NCBI GenBank assembly: GCA_015350385.1
Contig: WNKI01000001.1
Span: 5,153,010-5,217,009 of the forward strand
Direction of reading: 5' to 3'
DNA length: 64,000 nt
From: Aculops lycopersici
Taxonomy: Eukaryota > Arthropoda > Arachnida > Trombidiformes > Eriophyidae
Shown: positions 50,118 through 58,900 of the stretch, piece after piece
Numbering within the stretch: the stretch's first letter is position 1
Layout: every line of letters starts with the position of its first letter
Notes under the pieces: model-generated
The model's database searches: none
Told to the model about the DNA's origin: nothing
What the model saw: the letters and a program-made list of their open reading frames with translations, nothing else
Translations under genes and position numbers: made by a program

Positions 50118-52751
50118 GATTCATCGACATCATCATCTTCAGTAGCAACACTCTCATCACAGGCAATATTAGGTCAGCAGATAAATCATCAAGACAGTCA
50201 AGTTAGTTTACAATCTCAAACATCATCATCATCACCAACAACAGTACAAGTGCAACCGAGGAACTCGGTTGACGTTGTTGGTATCGGCGCAAATATGACC
50301 GCATCTGCAACCACTAACAATGGAGACGCAATAGAATCCAGCTCGATCACCTCACCCGCCGCACCAACCTCTGAAGTCTCATTCCCTTGTCAGCCGATCG
50401 ATCAGACACCTCAACATCAACAGCACCAACAATGTCACCAATCACAGTCGCATATACCTCCACCACCACCTCCAGCATCTCAAGAAGAAGACAATGTTTT
50501 TGCGAAGCTAGATTCTGATGAATTCAAAAGCACTGAACATCAGCTCATAAATAAGCTTGCCAATGAGACGATTGCGGAAGCCAAATCAGAGTTGTTAGAG
50601 TTGTTGATGTCCATAAGGAATCTCATTACTGCTTGTAATAAGAAGAAAGACTCTATCGTGTGCAATCCATATTTCAACAAGATTCTCAGTTTCATAGATG
50701 ACGATTCATTGAGTTCTGAAGTCAAAACTCAGCTTGCCTTATTGATTTGCAGTGTAGCTAAGAGCGGCGAACAAAATGTTAAAGTTTTGAACAGATCGCT
50801 TGTTGACGACAAAATACTCAATCTGATATTGAACTCACAAGATCATTCATTAATCGAGGCTTGTCTTAGATGCATGCGCTCCATCATGTCTTGGCCAAAG
50901 GTATCGAGAACATGGCTTATATATGAAAATCAATCTCCTCAATTAGAAAGAAGGTCTAGCAACAGTAGAAGTGGTAGCAATGATGCCGGCCCAAAGGACA
51001 TCATGCTCAATCAGAATAGTCTGCATAAGATGATAGCCTATGCCCAGGGTAGCAACTCTTTTGTCGTTCAAGAATGTGTAGCGGATATATTTGCAGCGAC
51101 TTGTGGAAGGAATAAGGATCAAGTTTTGTTGTATAAAGCATCGGCTATACCCTGTATCCTCCAGCTTTTAGAATCTCCATCTCAGAGAGTTACCATTGCT
51201 GCGCTCGAATGGTTGATGCAAATTTGTTTGAGAAATAGTTTAATTTCACAAGAGATTATCAGGCAAAAGTGTCCCTCCGGCATGCCTATCTTGGATCGTT
51301 TAGTCTATTTGATGAACAGAGATAGTCATCACGACTTTCAATACTTATCTGCCCGTTGTTATACAAACATTTACAGAGCTTTAGTGAATGATAGCCTAAA
51401 GGGCGACAAAAAAATTGTTAGTCACGTTCTACCAACACTAGCACGTCTAATCCAACCAGATAAGAATCCACGATTGAGAGTAAAAGCTGCCCATTGCATC
51501 GCCTACCTGATCGAACGAGATGTGAAGTTGCAAGATACCGCTAGTAATTGCGAGCATCTCATTGACTCATTAGCTGATATGCTGAGAGATAGATGTAGCT
51601 CAGTGTCTGGCCAAATCTCAGATGGATCCATGGAAATTATATCGCGCGGTGGTCGCCGAACTATGATGTATTTACCCCCGCCAATCCCAGCACTCCAGAA
51701 AAATTCAGGTCATAATCAAATCAAGAAAGACGCACTAGAGGATACTGATTTTGAACTACACTTGGAAATGAAGAGAGCTGCATTTTCGGCCCTAGCAGCA
51801 GTCGCCTCTAGCTCTGAGCCGATAAGAAAAAGAGTGTTCAACAAAAAGATTGAAATCATGAATCCATTAGTATCAGCACTAAAAGAGGGCGACCCAGAAA
51901 CTCTAAGATCAGTGCTAACCTGTCTCTTGAGTCTATCAAGATCTGTGCAGCAACTGCGGACTAGCTTCACCGATACTGATGTTTATACCTCCCTCAAGGA
52001 TCTACTGAAGACTACTTCGAACGACATTCTGATCTTGGTATTGGCAATTTTGTGTAATGTTTCGCTCGACTTTTCGCCAGGAAAACAATACTTCCTAGAT
52101 GATGCAACAATTGAGACTCTATGCAAGCTAACTCGAGAGTCAGACTCGTACTTGAGACTTCATGGTATGTGGATACTTATGAATATGGTCTATCAATTGA
52201 AAGACGAGGCACTCAAGTTCAAGATCTTGAACTGTCTGGGTATAAAACATCTGCTCAGCTTTCTAGGCACAGACGACGATGAGATTGCGATAAAAACTTT
52301 AGGTTTTCTTAGAAATCTTCTATCACAACGCAGTCATATTGACTCAATTATGGGCCACTACGGCGAGAAAGTCATGACATCTCTCCTTCAACTGCTAGAA
52401 AGAACTAGTTCTCATAAAATCAAGGAGCAAATACTTTGCGTAATGACAAATATTGCCGATGGACCTCAGTCAAAATCGTTCATAATGAATAGACGAGTTT
52501 TGATGCACATAGCCCAGATTATCTGCGATGATCAAGCTGGCGACTTACGACTGATTGCAATATGTTGCATAACTAATTTAGCACACAGAGAGGATGACGG
52601 TTCAACTGAGCGTAGAGATGAGTTAAAGAAGTTAGGAATCGAGGACCAACTCAAGTCTATGCTGAATACAAACGACCCAATACTATCTGATAGAGTTCGC
52701 ACCGCATATAACCAGTTCACTATAAGTATTGATGATAAATTCACCAGCTGA
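50043..52751 (+). CDS. ARMC8: ARMC8 (CTLH E3 complex subunit) with a TRIP12-derived N-terminus
   Basis: Armadillo-repeat scaffold of the CTLH/GID ubiquitin ligase. The 902-aa protein is longer than usual (human about 670). From about residue 160 it follows ARMC8 to the end, with EACLRCMRSIM, LSRSVQQLRTSFTD, FSPGKQYFL, TLGFLRNLLSQR, CVMTNIADG and a final ARM repeat. Residues 1 to about 110 are instead homologous to the TRIP12 N-terminus: both begin MYASQTKRLC-RGTSSDET and both have NMTASA, NNG and AIESSS in the same order. A Gln/His/Pro-rich bridge (about 125-155) joins the parts. No Met near the ARMC8 homology boundary offers a better start. This is a chimeric gene created by an inverted duplication. 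It is a single exon, with AATAAA at 52757 and 52776. Confidence 0.93.
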   Translation: MYASQTKRLCVRGTSSDETRVQHHSDSSTSSSSVATLSSQAILGQQINHQDSQVSLQSQTSSSSPTTVQVQPRNSVDVVGIGANMTASATTNNGDAIESSSITSPAAPTSEVSFPCQPIDQTPQHQQHQQCHQSQSHIPPPPPPASQEEDNVFAKLDSDEFKSTEHQLINKLANETIAEAKSELLELLMSIRNLITACNKKKDSIVCNPYFNKILSFIDDDSLSSEVKTQLALLICSVAKSGEQNVKVLNRSLVDDKILNLILNSQDHSLIEACLRCMRSIMSWPKVSRTWLIYENQSPQLERRSSNSRSGSNDAGPKDIMLNQNSLHKMIAYAQGSNSFVVQECVADIFAATCGRNKDQVLLYKASAIPCILQLLESPSQRVTIAALEWLMQICLRNSLISQEIIRQKCPSGMPILDRLVYLMNRDSHHDFQYLSARCYTNIYRALVNDSLKGDKKIVSHVLPTLARLIQPDKNPRLRVKAAHCIAYLIERDVKLQDTASNCEHLIDSLADMLRDRCSSVSGQISDGSMEIISRGGRRTMMYLPPPIPALQKNSGHNQIKKDALEDTDFELHLEMKRAAFSALAAVASSSEPIRKRVFNKKIEIMNPLVSALKEGDPETLRSVLTCLLSLSRSVQQLRTSFTDTDVYTSLKDLLKTTSNDILILVLAILCNVSLDFSPGKQYFLDDATIETLCKLTRESDSYLRLHGMWILMNMVYQLKDEALKFKILNCLGIKHLLSFLGTDDDEIAIKTLGFLRNLLSQRSHIDSIMGHYGEKVMTSLLQLLERTSSHKIKEQILCVMTNIADGPQSKSFIMNRRVLMHIAQIICDDQAGDLRLIAICCITNLAHREDDGSTERRDELKKLGIEDQLKSMLNTNDPILSDRVRTAYNQFTISIDDKFTS

Positions 52752-52756
52752 AGCTC

Positions 52757-52781
52757 AATAAAGCTCGATTCAATCAATAAA
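52757..52781 (+). terminator. two poly(A) signals of ARMC8
   Basis: AATAAA at 52757-52762 and again at 52776-52781, 6 and 25 bp after the stop codon. The 3' UTR is very short. Confidence 0.6.
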
Positions 52782-52860
52782 GTGAGGTATCATTACTCAA
52801 GAATACTGGTGTTGTGACTCGCCACATGTATAATTTCTGATGGTTTATAACACAAAGAGT

Positions 52861-52973
52861 TCTGCCCTTTAATTCGGGTACCAACATCTTGACCTGCACG
52901 GAGTAGAATTTAGGGAAAGCAGGTGTCTCATAGAAAACAATATTACGTATACTCTTGATCTTATAACGCCACA
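52861..52973 (-). pseudogene. partial duplicate of the UTP25 C-terminal coding region
   Basis: It lies just downstream of UTP25 on the same strand and matches its segment at about 53163-53280. It reads RYKIKSIRNIVFYETPAFPK where UTP25 has RYKIKGIRNIIFYEPPVFPK, then KMLVPEL against RMLVPEL. On both sides the similarity stops. It has no domain of its own, so it is a tandem partial duplication, not a gene. The stretch 52974-53031 may contain further weakly similar sequence. Confidence 0.85.
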
Positions 52974-53031
52974 TATTACGACGATCACAGTCCGGCCATA
53001 TTCGGAATTGATCAACCTCATCCCTGGTCGA

Positions 53032-54855
53032 CTAGGTGATGGAACTTTTATTTTGAATCAATTTGACAGCACTACTATACCCAATGATGGCACCCAGTTG
53101 CAAAGTGTCATGATTACTAAAAAGAGTAGTTGAACTAAATTGTGCTGATGCAGCATCGAACTTTCTGCCCTGCAACTCGGGTACCAACATCCGGATCAAC
53201 TCAGAATAGAATTTAGGAAAAACAGGCGGCTCATAGAAGATAATATTACGTATGCCCTTGATCTTGTAACGATGGTAGAAGTGACAGCGCTCCGTGTAGA
53301 GCAGAAACTGTCTTGCACCGAAATAAAACAACTGTCTTGCTTTGGCGACCTTGTTATCTTCTGTATATTCGCAAATTTGTGTAAAACTCAGTTTCTCACG
53401 CCGGAAATAGTTGCGCAGACGAACAAAGTCGAAGTACGAGCTAACTAGAATGAGCGTATGATCAAGTGGCTCCTTGGGTCCATCACTACAACGATTCCCG
53501 ATCCCCGTAAATTGAGGCAATACGTGACGAGTGAAGTGATTGAATCGTTCATCGCAAGCATTTTTGGCATTTTGCGAGTCGTAATAAAGAAATCGTTGCT
53601 TGCACTTGTTTACTATCTGCTTGGCTTCGGGGTTGTCGACACGGTGCTTCAGGGTTATATAACCCTCATAATTGAATGAGTGAATTTGAAAAAAGCTATG
53701 CACAAGAGGCACGGAAATAGATGAGAACATAATCAATTGCCTGTAATACTTTGACCAATTTTCTAAATGACACAAGCGAACTCGAGCAATGTCCATCTTT
53801 CTCGGCTTTGCTGGCATGACATTAATATACTGCATGATATCGAGAATATGTTCCCAATTTTGCATCAGGAATACATCAGCTTGGTCCAAAATCATGATCT
53901 CAATCGATGATAGGAAGTCGCGATCGCCATTCGCTGGAAGCTGCTCGCTATCCAAACTAGAAGCAGCTTGATGTTCATCCGGTGAAATGATAGTCTTTAA
54001 ACCGAGCGGTGATGCAATGATGATATCGCTGTCATAAAAGTCGGCGAAAAATTTTATACTTTTCTTGGTCAACTTGAGACCAACTCTGAATGAATCGTCG
54101 GTGTTACCATGAAATGTGTGAAAGTAATCGGAAGGTTTGTTCTGGTCAGAGGCTACGGGTCTCAAGGTTGCATCAACGCCATCCTCGTCGCCAAATTCCT
54201 TGATGAACCTATCGAGATGCACAATATTGTAACTATCACCGAGTATATTGACTATACTCTTTCCTAACTTGAGTGCAGAATGGCGGAAGGGCAATAAGAT
54301 AAGAATCTTGGGTCTTGTGAAACCTTGGTCACGTAGAATGGGATCGTCGTGTATAACATTATCGCTCAAGGTTTTCTTCTCGAAAACTTTGTTGTTGGTC
54401 AAAATCCGCGATCTTGAATAGAATAAATGATTGAGAATATGCAGTGTGTAGACTTTTTGTATTTCGTCATTGTTCTCATATGATTCATTGGTATACAGTA
54501 GATCATGGTAGTTCTTTAGTAGGCTAAATAACTCCAATTGGAAATCGTTCAGCTTTACACCTCCTTGCTCCCTGGAATTTACTTTCTCAATCACAGAATT
54601 CCTGTTATCATCAATCATTGGTTTCAAATAAGACAACGAGCCCAATTTGGGCCATTTGATTTGGCCTACCTCAAGATTTTTTCGAACTCGCGGATTGCTA
54701 TGTATTTCATTGATAATATCTACTGATTTCTGGCTCAGTAATAAGTCTAAATGATGAGTTCGCTGGGTGGTTAGCGAGGGATCCATTTGAAAGCAGATAC
54801 AATTGTAAGCATCAGCTTGATTATGATGTAGATTAGTTGTTGCTGGTGAAAACAA
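53032..54855 (-). CDS. UTP25: UTP25 (DEF/DIEXF), small-subunit processome protein
   Basis: Nucleolar factor of 18S rRNA maturation with a helicase-like fold that lacks helicase motifs. The 607-aa protein carries the family blocks ILILLPFRHSALKLGKSI, SDIIIASPLGLKT, DFLSSIEIMILDQADVFLMQ NW, the ICEYTED segment, ARQFLLYTERCHFYHRYKIK and FYEPPVFPKFYSE. Human UTP25 has 756 aa; the acidic N-terminal extension (about 150 residues) is missing or lies in an unseen exon. M24 (MDPSLTTQ) is an alternative start. A partial copy of its 3' coding end lies directly downstream, between it and ARMC8. Confidence 0.93.
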   Translation of the reverse strand: MFSPATTNLHHNQADAYNCICFQMDPSLTTQRTHHLDLLLSQKSVDIINEIHSNPRVRKNLEVGQIKWPKLGSLSYLKPMIDDNRNSVIEKVNSREQGGVKLNDFQLELFSLLKNYHDLLYTNESYENNDEIQKVYTLHILNHLFYSRSRILTNNKVFEKKTLSDNVIHDDPILRDQGFTRPKILILLPFRHSALKLGKSIVNILGDSYNIVHLDRFIKEFGDEDGVDATLRPVASDQNKPSDYFHTFHGNTDDSFRVGLKLTKKSIKFFADFYDSDIIIASPLGLKTIISPDEHQAASSLDSEQLPANGDRDFLSSIEIMILDQADVFLMQNWEHILDIMQYINVMPAKPRKMDIARVRLCHLENWSKYYRQLIMFSSISVPLVHSFFQIHSFNYEGYITLKHRVDNPEAKQIVNKCKQRFLYYDSQNAKNACDERFNHFTRHVLPQFTGIGNRCSDGPKEPLDHTLILVSSYFDFVRLRNYFRREKLSFTQICEYTEDNKVAKARQLFYFGARQFLLYTERCHFYHRYKIKGIRNIIFYEPPVFPKFYSELIRMLVPELQGRKFDAASAQFSSTTLFSNHDTLQLGAIIGYSSAVKLIQNKSSIT

Positions 54856-55266
54856 ACACGTGAGTCGACACTGTTTTGCATGCTGGAAGTTTTGTTGCTG
54901 AAATCAAGGCTTGTCTGCAGGCAACGTGCAAGGTTTCGCGGATTTTTTCCCACTTATAACTCCGGTTACCTGCACGTGAATCTGCCAGAAAAAATGGGGG
55001 AAAAATTCTGAGTTCCAGCCTGCAAGTAGCCTGCAGATCAGCTTAAGCTGAAATTCAAATTGTGCGCCAAGATTCAAACACACGCGCTCAGATTCTTCCG
55101 CCCCTTCACTGCATGACAGGGAATCCATTTAAGCCGGATAAAAGGAATTCAGATCATAAGGACCAACATATTAAGTCGAACTTTTCCATTGAATAATTTG
55201 TCACTATTAATTGAATTATTTTGACAGACCTACTACTACATATTTTATTTACACGTTACAATTACA
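54856..55266. promoter_or_regulatory. divergent region, UTP25 / eEF1-gamma
   Basis: A 411-bp spacer. Near eEF1-gamma the + strand has TTATTTTGACAG followed by ACCTAC (about 55216-55230). This is a good splice acceptor and would fit a 5' UTR intron. An in-frame TGA lies inside that motif, so the coding region is not open further upstream without splicing. Confidence 0.45.
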
Positions 55267-56016
55267 ATGGCTGACCTTAAGAAATTAGACAAATTTTTCG
55301 AGGACAAAACCTTCCTCCACGGCGACCGCCTGTCGGTCATCGACTTGGCTTTCGTGTCCAGCATGAAGGATCGTTTTGAGAAAGAGATCAAGGGCAAGGG
55401 GCACCGCAATTTCGACCGTTATTACAACACTATTGTCAACCAACCCGGGTTCAAGACCTTCGATTTCACCGCTGCTCCAGTTCAAAGCGGAGCCGACTTG
55501 CTAGAAAGTTTGGAAGCTGCTGAGAAGAAACCAAAGGATCCATTTTCCATGTTGCCAAAGACCACCTTCGATTTTGATGATTACAAACGTATGTTCTCAA
55601 ACAATCCACCAGAGGTCTACTTGCCGTACTTCTGGGAGAAATTCGACGCGGAGAATTGTTCAATTTGGCAATGCGATTACAAGTATGCCGACGAACTTGG
55701 CCTTGTGTTCATGAGCTCCAATTTAGTACGCGGTGCCCTTCAAAGATTGGACAAGGCCAGGAAACAATCCTTTGGATCGATGTGTGTCTTCGGTGAAGAC
55801 AACGCGAACACAATAGCTGGCTTATGGGTTTGGCGCGGACAAGACCTCATGTTCAAGTTGACCGAAGATTGGCAAGTAGATTATGAATCGTTTGAATGGA
55901 AGAAACTTGACCCAAACGCAGATGAGACTAAGAAGCTAGTGGAAATGTTCTTCAAGCAGGAAGATAGTGCCGTATATAATGGCAAGAAGTTGGCTGACGC
56001 TAAAATCTTCAAATAG
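55267..56016 (+). CDS. eEF1B-gamma, N-terminally shortened
   Basis: Gamma subunit of the eEF1B exchange factor that recharges eEF1A. The 249-aa product is far shorter than the family (about 430 aa). Residues 1-65 correspond to the end of the GST-like helical domain (KTFLHGDRLSVIDLAFV, YYNTIVNQPGF). A short linker follows, then the complete C-terminal EF1G domain (about 90-249) with LPYFWEKFD, NLVRGALQRLDKARK, DWQVDYESFEWKKLDP and the terminal AKIFK. The thioredoxin-fold half and the long Lys-rich linker are absent. ACA-ATG-GCT gives a good start context, and TGA lies in frame 14 codons upstream. It may be a true short form, or the 5' exons may lie beyond a putative acceptor at about 55227. 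AATAAA at 56028. Confidence 0.85.
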   Translation: MADLKKLDKFFEDKTFLHGDRLSVIDLAFVSSMKDRFEKEIKGKGHRNFDRYYNTIVNQPGFKTFDFTAAPVQSGADLLESLEAAEKKPKDPFSMLPKTTFDFDDYKRMFSNNPPEVYLPYFWEKFDAENCSIWQCDYKYADELGLVFMSSNLVRGALQRLDKARKQSFGSMCVFGEDNANTIAGLWVWRGQDLMFKLTEDWQVDYESFEWKKLDPNADETKKLVEMFFKQEDSAVYNGKKLADAKIFK

Positions 56017-56686
56017 ATTCGATCATAAATAAACTTTTTCTAAAGTCATCATTAATTTCATCCTTTTTAGCTTCCACTTTTTGGATTCTGGCTAAATTTG
56101 CACAACTATTGGTGTTCCAACGACCCAATGCAACACTGTGATAGAGACAGGTGTTTCTTGCTTTAATTAGGACCAAATTTTGTCGCTTATGTCGAAAAAG
56201 TGATGAAACAAGGAACACCGTTCTCTACTTCATAGTCTTCGAAGATAAGATGTAACCTTCGCGGCGCGCCAAGCGGCAAATTTGGTAATAAATCAGGCGG
56301 AGGACAGCTGCGGCGGCACACGCGGGTTCTCGCTGCCCGAAAGACCAGAAGGCCAACCCGCTTTTTTCTGCGGGAGGTTTGTTTTGCTCGGTCGCCGCCG
56401 GGGAGCTGGCAGGGGTGGGCTTGAGCGCAGCGCTCCGACATCCGAAAGAGGGGCTGTGTGGAGCGAGTGAGCTGCGGAGATGGAAAAACGCGGTTTTTTC
56501 CTTTTTTCCCCTCAATTTAGATCCTATTTTCGAACACACTGTAGAGATCGTGAGTCGTCCATGTACAAAGGTGTGTGTGCCCCGAAAACATGCTGGAAAT
56601 AGGTATTTAATCTGGTGGCAAACGGTATGCTATTTATTCTTCACTGTCGGAGTAAACACTTTAGAATTATTACAGATTCAATCAAG
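56017..56686. other. eEF1-gamma 3' end and NHP2 upstream region
   Basis: AATAAA for eEF1-gamma lies at 56028-56033. A GC-rich segment (about 56255-56470), unlike the AT-rich flanks, has open frames on both strands but no recognisable protein. TTATTACAG before ATTCAATCAAG (about 56663-56683) is a plausible splice acceptor in the NHP2 5' UTR. Confidence 0.5.
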
Positions 56687-57118
56687 ATGGATAGTTATAT
56701 ATGTGAGAACGAGGAAACCAACGAAGAGGCTACCGATCATATTATTACTCTAAATCAGATTGCAAAGCCACTAGCTGACGACAAGTTGACAAGACGCTTA
56801 TATAAACTAATCAAGAAATCTGCCTCTAAAAAGAACAAACTGCACCGAGGACTGAAAAATGTTCAAACCACAATACGTAAGGGAGGCACAGGCTTATGCG
56901 TATTGGCCGGCGATGTAACACCCATCGATATCTACTGCCACCTCCCTATTGTTTGCGAGGACAAAAATATTCCGTATTGTTTCGTTCCATCCAAGAAAGA
57001 TATGGCATCTGCTCTGGGTGCCAAGAGGCCTTGTATTGTAACTCTAATCACTGATGATGAAGAGTACAAGGATCTTTACGACAAGTGTCACAAGAAAGTC
57101 TCGACGATGAGTTGTTGA
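56687..57118 (+). CDS. NHP2: NHP2, H/ACA snoRNP and telomerase RNP protein
   Basis: L7Ae-family RNA-binding core protein of H/ACA RNPs, needed for pseudouridylation and telomerase RNA stability. The 143-aa protein (human 153) has the family blocks KPLADDKLTRRLYKLIKK, RGLKNVQTTIRKG, VLAGDVTPIDIYCHLPIVCED and IPYCFVPSKKD. I start it at 56687 (MDSYICENEE, preceded by CAAG). The frame stays open 24 codons further up, but that extension is not NHP2-like and crosses a likely splice acceptor. ATTAAA follows at 57140. Confidence 0.94.
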   Translation: MDSYICENEETNEEATDHIITLNQIAKPLADDKLTRRLYKLIKKSASKKNKLHRGLKNVQTTIRKGGTGLCVLAGDVTPIDIYCHLPIVCEDKNIPYCFVPSKKDMASALGAKRPCIVTLITDDEEYKDLYDKCHKKVSTMSC

Positions 57119-57215
57119 AATATGATCTATCTTGCAACTATTAAATTAAACAAAATCAGCTTCATCATTACTTTATCAAGATGGATTGATTTTGTATACT
57201 TCCATCGATATACTT

Positions 57216-58406
57216 TCAGCTACCCTCATCAACCAAGTCCTCGAATGGTTCCTCTTCCAGATTTTGAGATCGTTTTGTCTCAGAGTCAGCTTGTCGTATC
57301 GCTAAAAATGTTAAAATATCCGATAGCGAGACAATACCAATAACTTTATCGTCGTCATCGACAACTATAATTCGATGAACTTCCGCCTTAACAATTCGGT
57401 GTATGACTGTACCCAAAGTATCATCCAACTTGCACTTGACTACCCCTTCAAACCAACTATTCTGTCTTTCCAAAACTTTTCCGACCGTTAAAGACAGATT
57501 TTTGTATGTCTTCTCGGCAGCCATTTGAACTACATCATGTTTTGCAAAGATATCTACAACTTTACCAGTAGTCTCGTCCACAACTGGCAAAGCTGAAATT
57601 CGCTTTTCGATAAACTTATCAAGCGCCGTTATAACCAATGAGTTTCTAGTTGTAGTTATTATCGAATCATATGTTCCTATTTGCAGTTCTTTTAGAGTTC
57701 TGAATAGGTAACTTGGTTGAGGTAGCTCATGATAAAAGAGAAACAAAAACCTCAAGATCCGTTTATGGGTCAATATATAGAGCACGTTTCCGGATTCTGG
57801 ATCAATAATTGGTAATCTGTGAACTTTGTTCTTTTTAAGCGTATGTATCGCATCTAGAAGACAATCATCTGGACCAATACTGACTAGCGGTCTCGACTCT
57901 TGATTCAACAGCGATCTCCAAACCTCAATCTTTTGATCTTCAACATCCTCAAGTTTGATGGTTGGCGATTTGTGATATGTTCGAATGATCTGTATCAAAT
58001 CAGTTACCGATAACATGCCAACAAACTTTTGAGTTGCGCTATCCCACAAGGGTGCAGCTCTACATCCATTATTTATCAGAGCCGTGAATGCCTTCTTGAC
58101 AACTAACTGGGTATCGAAAATAACTAACTTAGCACTAACTGGCACTAGATCATAACAATGGTATTTGCTGAAAAATCTCACATAGATTGTGTTAATGTTT
58201 TCCTGAAATGAGGATGAAGACCCAAATGAATTGTTCGGTATTGAGTTTGATCTCTGGCTCCTAATCAACTCGAGCACGCTTTTATGAACAGGTGGCCCAC
58301 CCGAAGAGCTACTGTAAGATCTTGGTCGAGAGCTAGTGGGGAAGTTTTGGGCTTGTTGTTGTTGGGGTGTTTGTTGTTGAGGGGATTTTCTTGCACTTGA
58401 AGACAT
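57216..58406 (-). CDS. PRKAG: AMPK gamma subunit (SNF4A-gamma)
   Basis: Energy-sensing regulatory subunit of AMP-activated protein kinase. The 396-aa protein has a Gln/Ser-rich N-terminus (1-65) and four CBS repeats (about 75-370). The nucleotide-site residues are conserved. R117 in GCRAAPLWD is equivalent to human gamma-1 R70; HR pairs are at 196-197 (KVHRLPI) and 344-345 (EVHRIIV). The aspartates are D135 (SVTD), D291 (FAKHD) and D363 (SLSD). THKR at 213-216 is also kept. It is a single exon, convergent with NHP2 with only 97 bp between stops. A 31-bp piece of its 5' coding region is copied at 58845-58875. Confidence 0.96.
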   Translation of the reverse strand: MSSSARKSPQQQTPQQQQAQNFPTSSRPRSYSSSSGGPPVHKSVLELIRSQRSNSIPNNSFGSSSSFQENINTIYVRFFSKYHCYDLVPVSAKLVIFDTQLVVKKAFTALINNGCRAAPLWDSATQKFVGMLSVTDLIQIIRTYHKSPTIKLEDVEDQKIEVWRSLLNQESRPLVSIGPDDCLLDAIHTLKKNKVHRLPIIDPESGNVLYILTHKRILRFLFLFYHELPQPSYLFRTLKELQIGTYDSIITTTRNSLVITALDKFIEKRISALPVVDETTGKVVDIFAKHDVVQMAAEKTYKNLSLTVGKVLERQNSWFEGVVKCKLDDTLGTVIHRIVKAEVHRIIVVDDDDKVIGIVSLSDILTFLAIRQADSETKRSQNLEEEPFEDLVDEGS

Positions 58407-58844
58407 TTTGGCTGGAAGTTTATGGATTACGGCGCTGTTATGTTTCCAAATTTTGAAGTGGAGAAAAGTTTAGCTCTCAAGTGTTGATACCTTTTCACGA
58501 AATCCCATAGACTCCTATACTTATTCAAAATTAGCGCCTGGATGCTCATTCGATTGATTCGCAAATTAAAAGTCAACGAGTATAGTTGGGAAAAGATGAG
58601 AAGTTGTGTGTCAAGGAATAATATACGTTGGGGATTCAAATTGAGACCGTGTGATTCAAAATTAAAAGCACATTTTTGTTCCCCTCTTTTTCCCCCGCAA
58701 CGCACTAATTTTTTTCTAGCTACATGTTTGTAAACAACAATATCGAGGATCGAAAGGAAATTTGCGTGTTGCGAGTCTGTGTTAGGGCTGCGTTGGGGCA
58801 GAGATGTGTTTTTCCCCCTTTCTGGCCCTACTCAGCTAGGGCTG
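58407..58844. other. AMPK-gamma upstream region
   Basis: AT-rich to mixed DNA without a supported gene. It should contain the AMPK-gamma promoter. Confidence 0.5.
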
Positions 58845-58875
58845 CCCGAATGAGTTGTTCGGTATTGAGTTTGAT
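58845..58875. pseudogene. 31-bp copy of AMPK-gamma 5' coding sequence
   Basis: 29 of 31 bases match 58221-58251 in the same orientation, the part of AMPK-gamma that encodes SNSIPNNSFG. It sits about 590 bp upstream of the AMPK-gamma start, beside a copied XPR1 exon. Confidence 0.85.
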
Positions 58876-58900
58876 AATATGGTTAGATAGCGCGGGCCCC

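Noticed and set aside
56615..56686. An upstream ATG that would lengthen NHP2 by 24 residues
   Set aside because: The extension is not NHP2-like, is rich in hydrophobic and aromatic residues, and crosses a probable splice acceptor; MDSYICENEE gives the normal length.
57216..58406. A suspected loss of the AMP-sensing arginine in the first CBS repeat of AMPK-gamma
   Set aside because: On re-alignment the residue equivalent to human R70 is the Arg in GCRAAPLWD, which is present; the variable position I had noticed lies earlier.
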